Positions 46,964 to 57,409 of a stretch of 64,000 nucleotides of DNA are shown here, one piece after another. Positions within the stretch are counted from its first letter, which is position 1. The number at the start of each line of letters is the position of its first letter. The translations under genes were made by a program, and so were the position numbers. Source of the DNA: Nesterenkonia sphaerica (GTDB lineage: Bacteria > Actinomycetota > Actinomycetes > Actinomycetales > Micrococcaceae); assembly GCF_005771565.1 (NCBI RefSeq), contig NZ_VAWA01000004.1, positions 1 to 64,000 of the forward strand, given 5' to 3'. The notes under the pieces are model-generated. The model saw only the letters and a program-made list of their open reading frames with translations, ran no database searches and was not told the origin of the DNA.

Positions 46964-48570
46964 ATCGCACAGGTGCCAGTGTGGGCACCTTGACCGAGCA
47001 GCTGATCGCTGCCGGGTACCACCCCATCGTGACCCCAGTGGCCCAGTCCGCTGACCAGGTGCGGCTTACCGGGGCCGCTATGAGTCCGCAGAGCGTTGAA
47101 CCCGGAGACCTGTTCGTGGCCGTCACCGGGGCCCGCGCCCATGGTGCCGACTTCATCAGCGAAGTCATTGACCGCGGGGCTGCTGCGGTGCTCACCGACC
47201 CGGCAGGGGTGGTCAAGGTGCGCCAGGCCGCCGGATACCGTGTGCCCGTCATTGAGGTAGCGGGAGTCCGGGACGCCGCCGGACCTGCCGCTGCGGCGAT
47301 CTACGGCACTACCGCGACCTCTGACCCGGCACTGTTCGGCGTCACTGGCACCAATGGCAAGACCACCACCACGTACTTCCTGCGCTCCCTGCTCCGAGCG
47401 GTGCTGACTCCCCAAGGCAGGAAGACCGGGCTGATCGGGACTATCGAGATTGCCGCAGGGGAGGAGCGGATCGCCTCAGAGATGACCACCCCGGAAGCGG
47501 TGGCACTGCACAAACTGATGCATTCGTTCCGTGAGCGCAACGTCGCCGCTGCCGCCATGGAGGTCTCCTCACACGCCATCAGTTACCAGCGCATCTCCGG
47601 GCTCTACTACGACGTCGCAGGTTTCACCAATCTCACTCAGGACCACTTGGATCTGCACGGGACCATGGAAGCCTACTTCGCGGCGAAAGCGGAGCTCTTC
47701 CGCCGGGCGCGCACCCGGACCTCGGTCATCACCGTCGACGACGCCGCCGGGCACCGCATGGCTGCGGAGGCCACCGGTCACGTGGTCACGCTGGCGACCA
47801 CCGGCCAACCCGCTCAGGCGCACTGGGAAGTGACCGACGTCGCTCCGGCCGGGCTGGGCAGCGCCTTCACCCTGGTCTGCCGCCGCACCGGTGAACGGAT
47901 CCGTACCTCCACCGCTCTGCCGGGGGCGTTCAACGTCTCCAACGCCGCGCTGGCGGCAGTGATGGTGCTCGAAGCCGCCACCAGCAGCGAACGCACCCAG
48001 GACTTCCAGCGTGAGGATGTGGTGGAAGCGCTGCAGACCGCCCAGCCTTTCCACATTCAAGTCCCCGGCAGGATGCAGGTGATCGCCGAGCAGCCGGCAG
48101 CCATTGTCGACTTCGCCCACAACCCCGACGCGATGATCCGTGCGCTGGAGGCGGTGCGCCGCCCCACCGGACGGCTGATCATGGTCATCGGCGCCGCCGG
48201 GGAGCGTGACGTCACCAAACGCCCCACGATGGGTGCGATCGCGGTGCGCATGGCAGACCACGTCATCATCAGCGACGACGACCCCCATGGGGAGGACCCC
48301 GCGGAGATTCGGGCGGGCCTGCTGCACGGAGCCCGCGACGCTATCGCCACCGGCGGTCTGACCACCCACCTGGAGGAGATCCACCCCCGGGAGGAAGCCA
48401 TCAGGGCGGCGGTCGCAGCCGCCGGTCCGCAGGACACCATCCTGCTGGCCGGCCGCGGCCATGAGGTCCACCAGGATGTGGCGGGCACCCGGGTTGAGAT
48501 CGACGACCGGGAAGAACTCACCCGAGCCCTGCAGGCCAGGGGTTATTCCACACTGGACGGAGGCGCCTGA
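46957..48570 (+). CDS. murE: UDP-MurNAc-tripeptide synthetase MurE
   Basis: Cytosolic ATP-dependent ligase adding the third amino acid of the peptidoglycan stem. 537 residues with the ATP motif [12 protein letters not shown], the carbamylated-lysine region and the C-terminal ligand domain. The position that reads DNPR in diaminopimelate-adding enzymes is DDPH here (D441-H444), so the Arg that binds the extra carboxylate of diaminopimelate is missing. This fits L-lysine as substrate and the Lys-type wall of Micrococcaceae. GTG 46957 has AGGA six bases upstream; GTG 46960 (GTGA overlap) is an equal alternative. Confidence 0.95.
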   Translation: MVNRTGASVGTLTEQLIAAGYHPIVTPVAQSADQVRLTGAAMSPQSVEPGDLFVAVTGARAHGADFISEVIDRGAAAVLTDPAGVVKVRQAAGYRVPVIEVAGVRDAAGPAAAAIYGTTATSDPALFGVTGTNGKTTTTYFLRSLLRAVLTPQGRKTGLIGTIEIAAGEERIASEMTTPEAVALHKLMHSFRERNVAAAAMEVSSHAISYQRISGLYYDVAGFTNLTQDHLDLHGTMEAYFAAKAELFRRARTRTSVITVDDAAGHRMAAEATGHVVTLATTGQPAQAHWEVTDVAPAGLGSAFTLVCRRTGERIRTSTALPGAFNVSNAALAAVMVLEAATSSERTQDFQREDVVEALQTAQPFHIQVPGRMQVIAEQPAAIVDFAHNPDAMIRALEAVRRPTGRLIMVIGAAGERDVTKRPTMGAIAVRMADHVIISDDDPHGEDPAEIRAGLLHGARDAIATGGLTTHLEEIHPREEAIRAAVAAAGPQDTILLAGRGHEVHQDVAGTRVEIDDREELTRALQARGYSTLDGGA

Positions 48571-50027
48571 TGATAGAGCTGACTGCCGCAGAGGTCGCCG
48601 AGGCGGTCGCCGGACGGCTCCGCGGGGTCACCGACGCCCACCAGCTGAGACTGACCCACGCCGACACCGACTCCCGGACGATGCAGGCCTCGGCGCTGTT
48701 CATCGCCAAACCGGGCGAGGTCACCGACGGCCACCGTTTCATTGACGACGCTCTGGCTGCCGGGGCTGTGCTGGTGCTTGCCGAGCGGGAGACTGACGAC
48801 CCCGCAGGGCGTCCCCACCCGGCGGTGCTAGTCGACGACGTGGTACAGGCCATGGGGATGCTGGCGCACGAGATCGTCCGGCGGATCCGACGGCATTCGG
48901 CGACCACCGTGATCGGAATCACCGGCTCCGCGGGCAAGACCACCACCAAAGACCTGCTGGCGGCTCTGCTGCGGCCGGAGGGTCCCACCGTCGCTCCGCA
49001 AGGCTCCTACAACGGCGAGGTTGGAGTGCCGCTGACGGTTTTCAGCGCCGAACTGGACACTCGTTACCTCGTCATCGAGATGGGCGCTGATGCGCCCGGA
49101 AACATCCGCGAGCTGTGCACCATGGTGCCACCGGACATCGGGGTGGTGCTGATGGTGGGCACCGCGCATGCCGGCAAGTTCGGCGGCGCGGACAGGATCG
49201 CACAGACCAAAGGGGAACTGGCTGAACTCGCCGGCGCACACGTCATTCTCAACGCCGACGACGCGCAGGTCGCGGCCATGGCGCGGCGGGCCTCGGCTCC
49301 AGTGACCTGGTTCGGTTCCGCCGCAGCAGACTCCGACGGACTGACAGTTGCCGCCCGGGAGGTGACGCAGCGGCCCGACGGCCGATTGGAGCTGACGCTG
49401 GTGTTCAACCCGGCCCAGGCATCCAGCTCTGAATTCCGTGTTGCCAGTGGGCTCATCGGTAGTCATCACCTCACCAACCTCCTCGCTGCGGCAGCGGCTG
49501 CCTACCGTGCCGGCGTGGCTGCCGAGGACATCGCCGACCGGCTCAGCGGATTGGGCCCCAGCTCCCGGTGGCGAATGGAAAGCACACAGATCCCCTGGGA
49601 GGGCCAGCGGAACGCGGTCACGATCCTCAATGACGCCTACAACGCCAACCCGGAGTCCATGCGGGAGGCCCTGCGCACCCTGGCCGTGCTGATGCGCGAC
49701 AATCACAGGCGCGGTGTCGCAGTGCTGGGGCCGATGTACGAACTGGGTGAGGACTCGGTGTGGCTCCACCATCAGATGGGCGAGACGGTGGTGCGGCTGA
49801 ATATCGATCTGACTCTGGTGGTGGGCGAAGCCGCATACGCCCTCTACCGCGGGGCTGTCGCTGAAGGCTCGTGGGGAGCGGAGGTGCACTGGGTGGCCAC
49901 GCTCGAGGAGGCCGAAAGGTGGCTCCGCACCGCCCTCCGACCAGGGGACATCGTGCTTTTTAAGTCTTCCAACTCTGCGGGGCTTAGACTTTTGGGTGAC
50001 AAATTTGCCGCCGACGGAAGGAACTGA
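48570..50027 (+). CDS. murF: UDP-MurNAc-pentapeptide synthetase MurF
   Basis: Adds D-Ala-D-Ala to the UDP-MurNAc tripeptide to complete the cytoplasmic precursor. The 485-residue Mur ligase has ATP motif GITGSAGKTTTKD (near 108-120), VIEMGADAPGNI and NDAYNANPESM, the last specific to MurF. The ATG shares the final base of the murE stop, with GGAGG eleven bases upstream. The mraY GTG begins immediately after its stop. The dipeptide ligase Ddl must be encoded elsewhere, as it is not in the cluster. Confidence 0.96.
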   Translation: MIELTAAEVAEAVAGRLRGVTDAHQLRLTHADTDSRTMQASALFIAKPGEVTDGHRFIDDALAAGAVLVLAERETDDPAGRPHPAVLVDDVVQAMGMLAHEIVRRIRRHSATTVIGITGSAGKTTTKDLLAALLRPEGPTVAPQGSYNGEVGVPLTVFSAELDTRYLVIEMGADAPGNIRELCTMVPPDIGVVLMVGTAHAGKFGGADRIAQTKGELAELAGAHVILNADDAQVAAMARRASAPVTWFGSAAADSDGLTVAAREVTQRPDGRLELTLVFNPAQASSSEFRVASGLIGSHHLTNLLAAAAAAYRAGVAAEDIADRLSGLGPSSRWRMESTQIPWEGQRNAVTILNDAYNANPESMREALRTLAVLMRDNHRRGVAVLGPMYELGEDSVWLHHQMGETVVRLNIDLTLVVGEAAYALYRGAVAEGSWGAEVHWVATLEEAERWLRTALRPGDIVLFKSSNSAGLRLLGDKFAADGRN

Positions 50028-51134
50028 GTGATCGCCGTTGTCATCGGTGCTGCCGCTGGGCTGATCCTCACCCTTCTCGGTACGCCCCTCTTCATCCGTT
50101 TCCTGGTCAAGCGCGGGTACGGGCAATTCATCCGTGACGATGGACCCACCACCCATCATGTGAAGCGGGGAACGCCCACCATGGGCGGGGCCGTGATCAT
50201 TGTGGCGGTGATCCTGGCCTATGCCGCGACCCATGCTGTGCTGCTGCTCACCGGCGACACCGCCTCTGGGCCCAGTGCCTCCGGTCTGCTTCTGCTGTTG
50301 CTGATGGCCGGAATGGGACTGGTGGGCTTCTTTGACGACGCCGCGAAGATCACCAAGAAGCAGTCGTTGGGGCTCACCCCGTGGGCGAAGATCACCGGGC
50401 AGGGGGCAGTCGGTGTGCTGTTCGCCGTGCTGGCGCTGCAGTTTCCCAACGCCCAAGGCATCACCCCAGGCTCCACCGCGATCTCCTTCGTCCGCGAAAC
50501 GGTGGTGGACTTCGCCGTCGTCGGCGCCGTGGCCGGAGGCATCCTCTTTGTCCTGTGGGCGAACCTCATCAACACTGCCGCCACCAATGCGGTCAACCTC
50601 ACGGACGGGCTGGACGGGCTGGCCAGCGCCGCCACCGCCATGGTCACCGCCGCCTATGTGATCATCTCCATCTGGCAGTACAACCAGTCCTGCGGTCGGG
50701 CCCGCGCGGTGGATGCGGTCTGCTACTCGGTGCGGGACCCCATGGACATGGCCACCGTGGCTGCGATCATCACCGGGGCACTGATCGGTTTCCTCTGGTG
50801 GAACACCTCCCCGGCGAAGATCTTCATGGGCGACACCGGCTCCCTGGCATTGGGCGGAGCGCTGGCCGGTTTCGCCATCCTGACCCACACCCAGCTGCTG
50901 TTCGTCATCCTGTGCGGACTGTTCGTGATCATCACCGCCAGCGTGATCATCCAAGTTGGTTACTTCAAACTCAGCAAAGGCAAACGCGTATTCCTCATGG
51001 CACCCCTGCAGCACCACTTTGAGCTCAAAGGATGGGCCGAGGTGACCGTCGTGGTGCGTTTCTGGATCATCGGCGCCCTCGCAGTCGGTATAGGGCTGGC
51101 AGTCTTCTATGGCGAATGGGTCCTCGCGCAGTGA
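50028..51134 (+). CDS. mraY: Phospho-MurNAc-pentapeptide translocase MraY
   Basis: Polytopic membrane enzyme transferring phospho-MurNAc-pentapeptide to undecaprenyl phosphate to form lipid I. 368 residues with about ten TM helices and the family motifs [24 protein letters not shown] (Asp pair), [13 protein letters not shown] and [15 protein letters not shown]. The GTG start directly abuts the murF stop, and its end overlaps murD by four bases. It is the membrane hand-over point of the cluster. Confidence 0.97.
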   Translation: MIAVVIGAAAGLILTLLGTPLFIRFLVKRGYGQFIRDDGPTTHHVKRGTPTMGGAVIIVAVILAYAATHAVLLLTGDTASGPSASGLLLLLLMAGMGLVGFFDDAAKITKKQSLGLTPWAKITGQGAVGVLFAVLALQFPNAQGITPGSTAISFVRETVVDFAVVGAVAGGILFVLWANLINTAATNAVNLTDGLDGLASAATAMVTAAYVIISIWQYNQSCGRARAVDAVCYSVRDPMDMATVAAIITGALIGFLWWNTSPAKIFMGDTGSLALGGALAGFAILTHTQLLFVILCGLFVIITASVIIQVGYFKLSKGKRVFLMAPLQHHFELKGWAEVTVVVRFWIIGALAVGIGLAVFYGEWVLAQ

Positions 51135-52657
51135 GCGCCCACCCCGTGACCCTTCCCCAGCTGCGCGGCTGGGACGGCCCCTGGGCGGGGTTGCGAGTCC
51201 TGGTCACCGGCTTCGGAGTCACCGGCTTCTCCGTAGCCGACACGCTGGCCGAGCTCGGCGCGCAGGTCGTGGTGGTGGACGGTCAGGAGACAGACACCCG
51301 GCGCGACGACGCCGCCACACTGGCCACCATGTGGGGAGACCGCCTGGACTTCCGGTTCGGTGAGCCGCACACCAGCACACTGCGGCACTTCGGAGCGGAG
51401 GCTCCCACCGGGGGGCTGCCGGAACTGATTGTCACCTCACCGGGATGGCGGCCGGATTCCGCGCTGATCCAGGCCGCAGCAGCGGAGCAGGTGCCAGTGT
51501 GGTCAGATATCCAGCTGGCCCGCCGGCTCGGAGCCCGCCCCGGCGCCCGGGAGCCGGACTGGCTGGTGCTCACCGGCACCAACGGCAAGACCACCACGGT
51601 GAAGATGCTTGAGGCGATGCTCCTGGCCGATGGGCGCCGCGCTGTGGCCTGCGGGAACATCGGCATGCCGATCCTTGACGCGATCCGCGACCCGGAAGGC
51701 TACCACGTGCTGGCGGTCGAATTGTCCAGCTTCCAGCTGCACTACACCGAACCGCTGCATCCAGCTGCCGCCGCGGTGCTGAACATCGCTGAGGACCACA
51801 TGGACTGGCACGGCGGGTTCGAAAGCTATGTGGCGGATAAGGCCAAGATCTACGAATCCACCCGGCTGGCGTGCGTCTACAACGCCGAGGATCCCGTCAC
51901 TGAGCGGATGGTCGCCGCCGCCGAGGTCCAAGAGGGTGCGCGCGCCATCGGATTCACCACCGACTCCCCAGACGTCTCCATGCTCGGGCTGGTGGACGAC
52001 ATCCTGGTCGACCGCGCCTTCCTCGACAACCGCCGCCACCAGGCCCTCGAGCTGGCCACGCGTGCCGACTTCGGCACCCTCGCTCCCCGGCACCTGGTGG
52101 CCAACGCCCTGGCTGCGGCTGCGCTGGCGCGCGCGGTCGACGTCGCCCCGGCTGCCGTGCAGCAGGCCATCCAGTCCTACGCGCCGGCCGAGCACCGGAT
52201 CCAGCCGGTGGCCCAAGCCGACGATGTGCTCTGGGTCAATGACACCAAGGCCACCAATCCGCACGCCGCCGCCGCTTCCCTAGCGAGCTTCACCGATGTG
52301 GTGTGGATCGCCGGCGGGCTGTCTAAAGGGGTGGATTACGACCCGCTGGTGCAGCAGGTCGCAGCGCGGCTTCGGCACGTGATCCTCATCGGTACAGACA
52401 CCACTCAGCTGCGATCCAGCCTTCAGCGACACGCCCCGCAGGTGCCTGTCACAGAAGCTTCCGGCGGTGATGATGGAGAGACCGTCATGCGCAGCGCCGT
52501 GGAAGCAGCACATCGCTATGCCCAACCCGGGCAGGCAGTGGTGCTGGCCCCCGCGGCGGCATCGATGGACCAGTTCGCCTCCTACATCAGCCGGGGCGAG
52601 CAGTTCATCGCCGCAGTGACGGCGCTGATGCGGGACAAAGGATTCACCCCACCTTAG
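51131..52657 (+). CDS. murD: UDP-MurNAc-L-alanine--D-glutamate ligase MurD
   Basis: Adds D-glutamate to UDP-MurNAc-L-Ala. From GTG 51131 (GTGA overlap with mraY) it has 508 residues. It has an N-terminal Rossmann domain ([16 protein letters not shown]), the ATP motif [13 protein letters not shown] and the C-terminal [18 protein letters not shown] and WIAGGLSKG. Both the Gly-rich N-terminal motif and the ATP motif are intact. An upstream ATG at 51032 would place 33 unrelated residues inside mraY and is rejected. Confidence 0.96.
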   Translation: MSAHPVTLPQLRGWDGPWAGLRVLVTGFGVTGFSVADTLAELGAQVVVVDGQETDTRRDDAATLATMWGDRLDFRFGEPHTSTLRHFGAEAPTGGLPELIVTSPGWRPDSALIQAAAAEQVPVWSDIQLARRLGARPGAREPDWLVLTGTNGKTTTVKMLEAMLLADGRRAVACGNIGMPILDAIRDPEGYHVLAVELSSFQLHYTEPLHPAAAAVLNIAEDHMDWHGGFESYVADKAKIYESTRLACVYNAEDPVTERMVAAAEVQEGARAIGFTTDSPDVSMLGLVDDILVDRAFLDNRRHQALELATRADFGTLAPRHLVANALAAAALARAVDVAPAAVQQAIQSYAPAEHRIQPVAQADDVLWVNDTKATNPHAAAASLASFTDVVWIAGGLSKGVDYDPLVQQVAARLRHVILIGTDTTQLRSSLQRHAPQVPVTEASGGDDGETVMRSAVEAAHRYAQPGQAVVLAPAAASMDQFASYISRGEQFIAAVTALMRDKGFTPP

Positions 52658-52668
52658 GGAGGAGCACC

Positions 52669-54135
52669 ATGGACAAGCGGTCACCGCGTCTGCCCTCCTC
52701 CCAGCCGCTGCGCGGCCGCGGCGAATCCGCGGTCCTGACCCCGGCCAGCGCAGGCTCCCCGCAGGAGCCCGCCCGGGCTGAGGAGACCAGCTCCATCCGC
52801 AGCCACCTGCGGCTGGTCGATGATCCCGACCAGGACGACGCTGCAGATGCCGTGGAGGAGGCACCCTCCGATGGGTCCCTGGGACGTGCCTGGAAGGCGC
52901 GGCAGGCGCAGCGCCGTGCCGAGCGCATCACCAAGTTCTGGGGCCTGTTCGAAGGTGGCAATCCATACACCAACTACTGGCTGGTACTGGGTCCCACCAT
53001 CGCGCTGGCGGTCTTCGGCCTGACCATGGTCCTGTCCTCGACCTCCGTCGATGCTGGCGGCCAGCCCTTCACCACCGCCACACGGCAGGCGGTCTGGGCC
53101 GGAATCGGACTGCTGGGCATGCTGGTCATGACGGTGGTGCCCACCCGGTGGATCGGCGGAATCGGCTGGGCGGCCATGATCATCGCCAGCGTGCTGCTGG
53201 CACTGGTGGCGTTCTCCCCCTGGGGATACACCAGCGGTGGATCCACCAACTGGCTCCGCATCGGACCAGTGCAGGGGCAGCCCTCCGAGGTCGCCAAACT
53301 GGCGCTGGTCCTGTGGGGAGCAGCGGTGCTGGCCCGGAAGGGGAAGCTGGTCAGCCAGTTCACCCACTGGATGATGCCCTTGGTCGCCCCTGGAGCGCTG
53401 TCGGTACTGGTCCTGGTCCTCGCCGGCGGCGACCTCGGAACCAGCCTGGTGATCATCCTCATCGTGGCCGCACTGCTGTTCACCGCAGGAATCGGGATGC
53501 GCTGGTTTGCGCTGGCCGGACTGATGGCCTCCGGCGCGGTGGCGCTGCTGATGTGGATCACCCCCTACCGGATGATGCGGGTCTACGCCTGGCTGGGGAT
53601 GAACTGTGACCATCCCACCGAGCCGTGCTACCAGACCGAGCAGGGTCTCTACGCCCTGGCCTCAGGAGGCTTCTGGGGGGTGGGCCTGGGCCAGTCCCGG
53701 CAGAAGTGGGACTACATCCCGGAGGTGCACAACGACTTCATCTTCACCATCATCGGTGAAGAGCTGGGGCTGCTCGGCACAGTCACCGTCCTGGGCCTGT
53801 TTGCGGTGCTGGTGGTCGGGATCTTCCGGGTCGCCAACGGCATCACCGGCCAGACCTACCACGCGCGCTTCGTCAAATTGGTCTGCATCGGTGTCATTTC
53901 ATGGCTGGTCGGTCAAGCCTTTATCAACATCGCTATGGTCACCGGGCTCATCCCCGTGGTGGGGGTCCCGCTGCCCTTCATCTCCTACGGCGGCTCCGCG
54001 CTCACCATCGCCCTGATCGCGATCGGAGTGATCCTCAACTTCGCTCGCCGGCAACGCATTGAGTCCAGGACCCCCCGCCGGCGGACCAGAAAACGGCGCA
54101 AGCGGTCTACACTGGCACGGCCGGACACCACCTGA
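52669..54135 (+). CDS. ftsW: Septal peptidoglycan polymerase FtsW (SEDS family)
   Basis: Lipid II glycosyltransferase that works with FtsI. 488 residues. A cytoplasmic N-terminal extension of about 95 residues (low complexity, acidic and Arg-rich) precedes roughly ten TM helices. Conserved SEDS segments are GGSTNWLRIGPVQGQPSEVAKLALV, GLGQSRQKWDYIPEVHNDFIF and GVPLPFISYGGSAL, quoted as landmarks. A basic C-terminal tail (RRRTRKRRKRS) follows. GGGAGGAG precedes the ATG. It lies 11 bases after murD. Confidence 0.95.
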   Translation: MDKRSPRLPSSQPLRGRGESAVLTPASAGSPQEPARAEETSSIRSHLRLVDDPDQDDAADAVEEAPSDGSLGRAWKARQAQRRAERITKFWGLFEGGNPYTNYWLVLGPTIALAVFGLTMVLSSTSVDAGGQPFTTATRQAVWAGIGLLGMLVMTVVPTRWIGGIGWAAMIIASVLLALVAFSPWGYTSGGSTNWLRIGPVQGQPSEVAKLALVLWGAAVLARKGKLVSQFTHWMMPLVAPGALSVLVLVLAGGDLGTSLVIILIVAALLFTAGIGMRWFALAGLMASGAVALLMWITPYRMMRVYAWLGMNCDHPTEPCYQTEQGLYALASGGFWGVGLGQSRQKWDYIPEVHNDFIFTIIGEELGLLGTVTVLGLFAVLVVGIFRVANGITGQTYHARFVKLVCIGVISWLVGQAFINIAMVTGLIPVVGVPLPFISYGGSALTIALIAIGVILNFARRQRIESRTPRRRTRKRRKRSTLARPDTT

Positions 54136-54153
54136 ACCACGCAAAGGAACCAC

Positions 54154-55248
54154 ATGACAGCTGCCACCGTCGTCCTCGCCGGCGGAGGAACAGCCGGGCA
54201 TATCAGCCCCCTGCTCGCCATCGCCTCCGCTGCCGAACGTCTCGACCCCACCGCGCAGTTGTCCGTCATCGGCACCTCCGCCGGATTGGAGACACGGCTG
54301 GTGCCCGAGGCCGGGTATGAGCTGGACCTGATCGAGAAGGTGCCGTTCCCGCGCAGACCCAACCGTGACCTGTGGCGCTTCCCCCGCCGGTTTGCGCAGG
54401 CGAGCCGGCAGGCCGAGCAGATACTGCGGAGACGGCGGGCCGACGTCGTGGTGGGGGTCGGTGGTTACGTCTGCCCTCCGGTCTACCGGGCTGCGCAGAA
54501 GCTCAACATCCCTGTCGTGCTGCACGAAGCCAACGCCCGCCCCGGGCTGGCCAACCGTTGGGGTGCCCGGCAGGCCGCCTTCGTCGGCACCGCGTTCCCG
54601 CACACACCGCTCAAGTCCGCCACGCACGTCGGTATGCCGATGTCGAGGGACGTCTCGCAGTTGGATCGCGACCAGCTCCGGGTCCAAGCCCGTCAGCAGC
54701 TGGGCCTGGACACCGAACGCACCACTCTGGTCGTCACCGGCGGCTCCTCGGGGGCGCGGAGCCTCAACGAGGCGATTGCCGACGCCCTCGAGGATCTGCT
54801 GGCCACCGGCGCGCAGGTGCTGCACCTGACCGGGCCGCAGAAGGCAGTCCGCGACGCCGGGGGAGCGGTCCGTGCCAAGGCCGGATACCACCAGCGCGAA
54901 TACCTCGACGGGATGCACCTGGCCTACGCCGCAGCCGATCTCATCGTCGCCCGCGCCGGGGCAGCCACCGTCTGCGAAGTCGCCGCCGTCGGCTTGCCCG
55001 CAGCATTCGTGCCGCTGCCCATTGGCAACGGCGAACAGGAGCTCAACGCGCGCAGCCTCGTGGAGGCCGGCGGGGCGCTGCTGGTGAAGGACCAGCACTT
55101 CACCCGGGACTGGATCCGCCGCAACCTGGTGCCGCTGCTGGAGACTCCGCGGCTGCTCGCCGCCATGACGCAGCAGTCAGCTTCCCGGGGAATCACCGAC
55201 GCCGATGAGCGGATGGCCCGCGCCGCACTGGAGGCTGCTTCGCGATGA
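54154..55248 (+). CDS. murG: Lipid II-forming GlcNAc transferase MurG
   Basis: GT-B glycosyltransferase at the inner face of the membrane, converting lipid I to lipid II. 364 residues with GGGTAGHISPLLAIA at the N-terminus, HEANARPGLANRW, VTGGSSGARSLNEAI and the donor-site stretch LIVARAGAATVCEVAAVGLPAAFVPLP (landmarks), all typical. AAAGGA precedes the ATG. It overlaps murC by four bases. Confidence 0.96.
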   Translation: MTAATVVLAGGGTAGHISPLLAIASAAERLDPTAQLSVIGTSAGLETRLVPEAGYELDLIEKVPFPRRPNRDLWRFPRRFAQASRQAEQILRRRRADVVVGVGGYVCPPVYRAAQKLNIPVVLHEANARPGLANRWGARQAAFVGTAFPHTPLKSATHVGMPMSRDVSQLDRDQLRVQARQQLGLDTERTTLVVTGGSSGARSLNEAIADALEDLLATGAQVLHLTGPQKAVRDAGGAVRAKAGYHQREYLDGMHLAYAAADLIVARAGAATVCEVAAVGLPAAFVPLPIGNGEQELNARSLVEAGGALLVKDQHFTRDWIRRNLVPLLETPRLLAAMTQQSASRGITDADERMARAALEAASR

Positions 55249-56651
55249 GCCTGCACCATCTCGGCCGCGTCCATTTCCTCGGCCTCGCCGGCGTCGGCGT
55301 CTCAGCGGTCGCCCGGCTGATGCTCGCCGCTGGAGTCCCCATCTCCGGCACCGACGCCAAAGAACTCCCGGTACTCGATGAGTTCCGCGCCGCAGGAGTC
55401 CCGGTGCGGGTCGGCTACAGTGCACAGAACATCGACTCACTGCAGGCCGAAACCGGCGAACGCATTTCCACCGTCATCGCTTCCTCGGTGGCCACCGCCG
55501 GCAACCCGGAATATGACGCCGCCGCAGCAGCAGGGGTGCGTGTACTGCACCGCTCCCAGGGACTGGCCGCCTGTATGGCGGACAGACGCGCCATCGCAGT
55601 CGCAGGCACGCACGGGAAGACCACCACCAGTTCCATGACGGCGACCATGCTGGAGGCGGCCGGGTACGACCCCAGTTTCGCCATCGGTGCCACCGTGGCG
55701 GGATTCGACACCAATGCCCGGCTGGGTGCGGGGGACTGGTTCGTGGCCGAAGCCGATGAATCCGACGGGTCGCTGCTGAACTACACCCCGGAAATCTCTG
55801 TGGTGACCAACGTGGAGCCTGACCACCTGGACCACTACGGCACCGCCGAAGCAGTCCAACAGGTGTTCATCGACTTCACGGAGCGGATCCAACCCGGCGG
55901 CACCCTGGTGCTCTGTCTCGACGACCCGGGGGCACGGGCCCTGTTGAAGGAGGTGCAGCAGCCGCTGACCGCCCGCGGTGTGCGACTCCTGACCTATGGC
56001 ACAGACCCGCACGCCGACCTCAGGCTCAGCGCGGTGCAGCCGGAGAATTTCCGGCAGCAGGCTACGCTCAGCCTGCGCCGCGCCGGCGAGCAGGAGACGA
56101 GCTGTGCCATGGTGCTGCAGGTACCAGGGCTGCACAACGCCCTCAACGCCACCGCAGCGGTCGCCGTGGGGCTGGCCGCAGGACTCGGACTCGCCCCGGC
56201 GGCCTCCGCCGTGGGCCGGTTCAGCGGCAGCTCCAGACGATTCGAACTCCGCGGAGACCACCACGGCATCGCCGTCTACGACGACTACGCCCACCACCCC
56301 ACCGAAGTGGCCGCAGTACTCAGCGGAGCCCGCAGCGCCACCGAAGGCCGGGTGCACGCCATCTTCCAGCCCCATCTGTTCAGCCGGACCCGGGACTTCG
56401 CCGCGGAGTTCGGCGCGGCGCTGGAAGCCGCAGACACCGCGATCGTGCTGGAGATTTACCCTGCTCGGGAAAAACCCATCGTCGGAGTCACCGCCGAGTT
56501 GCTCGGGCACCGGGTTCTCAGCGCCGCCGACGCCGCAGCTGCGGTCGCCGAAGCCGCCGCGCCCGGCGACATCATCCTCACCATCGGCGCCGGGGACGTC
56601 ACGCACCTCGGTCCCGTCATCCTGGACGCCCTCCGGGAGACGCACCGGTGA
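55245..56651 (+). CDS. murC: UDP-N-acetylmuramate--L-alanine ligase MurC
   Basis: Adds the first stem residue, L-Ala, to UDP-MurNAc. 468 residues with the N-terminal nucleotide fold VHFLGLAGVGVSAVARLML, ATP motif GTHGKTTTSSM (near 123-133), EADESDGS and YDDYAHHPTEVAA. ATGA overlap with murG and GTGA overlap with ftsQ give unbroken coupling. Many bacteria place murB between murC and ftsQ; here it is absent, as usual for actinobacteria. Confidence 0.96.
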   Translation: MSLHHLGRVHFLGLAGVGVSAVARLMLAAGVPISGTDAKELPVLDEFRAAGVPVRVGYSAQNIDSLQAETGERISTVIASSVATAGNPEYDAAAAAGVRVLHRSQGLAACMADRRAIAVAGTHGKTTTSSMTATMLEAAGYDPSFAIGATVAGFDTNARLGAGDWFVAEADESDGSLLNYTPEISVVTNVEPDHLDHYGTAEAVQQVFIDFTERIQPGGTLVLCLDDPGARALLKEVQQPLTARGVRLLTYGTDPHADLRLSAVQPENFRQQATLSLRRAGEQETSCAMVLQVPGLHNALNATAAVAVGLAAGLGLAPAASAVGRFSGSSRRFELRGDHHGIAVYDDYAHHPTEVAAVLSGARSATEGRVHAIFQPHLFSRTRDFAAEFGAALEAADTAIVLEIYPAREKPIVGVTAELLGHRVLSAADAAAAVAEAAAPGDIILTIGAGDVTHLGPVILDALRETHR

Positions 56652-57409
56652 CTGCGGACTCCGAGGCCGCTCTCGAGTTCCCAGAACCTGAGGCGGTCGG
56701 TGCCCGGCGACGGCGTCGTCGTGCTCTTCTGACGCTGGCAGTGGCGTGTGCGGGGCTGTTGGCGCTGGTGGCGACCATCTACTTCTCGCCGCTGCTTCCG
56801 CTGCGCGCGGTGGAGATCCACGGCAATGAGCTGCTGACTGACCAGCAGGCCCAAGAGCTGCTCAGTGATCTCTACGGCGAGCCGGTGGCGCAGGTGGGAA
56901 CCGGCAAAGTCCGGGAACGGCTCCAGGAGCAGAACGTCGTCGCAGAGGTCTCCAGCCGGGTGGAGCTTCCCGGCACGCTGCATGTGGACATCGTGGAGCA
57001 CCCCCCGGTGGCCGAGGTCCACCAGGACGGGGACGTGCTCCTCTACTCCGAGCGGGGGGAGGTCATCCGGGTCTTCGCCGGCGCGGAGCAGCTGGAGGCC
57101 GAGACCTACGCCACAGCCGAAATCTCCTCGGAAGCCGCATTGGAGGACGAGGCGGTCTTCGGGACCATCGTCTCCGTGCTCGGCGAGCTGCCCCCCGACG
57201 CGCGCGCGCAACTGGACTCCGCCACCGCCGACTCCATCGACTCCGTCCAGCTGCAGCTCGAGGACGGCCGCACTATCGTGTGGGGCGCTGACGAGCGCGG
57301 CGAAGAGAAGGCCGCAGTGCTGCAGGCGATCCTTGAGTCCTCCGAACGAGCCTTCAACCGCGCCGAAGTCATCGACATATCCACGCCGTCGACACCAGTG
57401 ACACGGTGA
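56648..57409 (+). CDS. ftsQ: Divisome protein FtsQ
   Basis: Bitopic division protein linking early and late divisome components. 253 residues: an acidic N-terminus, an Arg cluster ARRRRRR just before one TM helix (about residues 27-50), then a POTRA domain starting with PLRAVEIHGNELLTDQQAQELL, and the FtsQ domain with VELPGTLHVDIVEHPPVAEV. The last 30 residues are variable. The start overlaps murC (GTGA). A 322-base gap follows before ftsZ. Confidence 0.93.
   Translation: MTADSEAALEFPEPEAVGARRRRRRALLTLAVACAGLLALVATIYFSPLLPLRAVEIHGNELLTDQQAQELLSDLYGEPVAQVGTGKVRERLQEQNVVAEVSSRVELPGTLHVDIVEHPPVAEVHQDGDVLLYSERGEVIRVFAGAEQLEAETYATAEISSEAALEDEAVFGTIVSVLGELPPDARAQLDSATADSIDSVQLQLEDGRTIVWGADERGEEKAAVLQAILESSERAFNRAEVIDISTPSTPVTR

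Noticed and set aside
48828-51017. A 729-codon open frame on the minus strand
   Set aside because: Antisense to murF and mraY, both unmistakable. Its His/Gly/Asp-rich composition marks it as a shadow.
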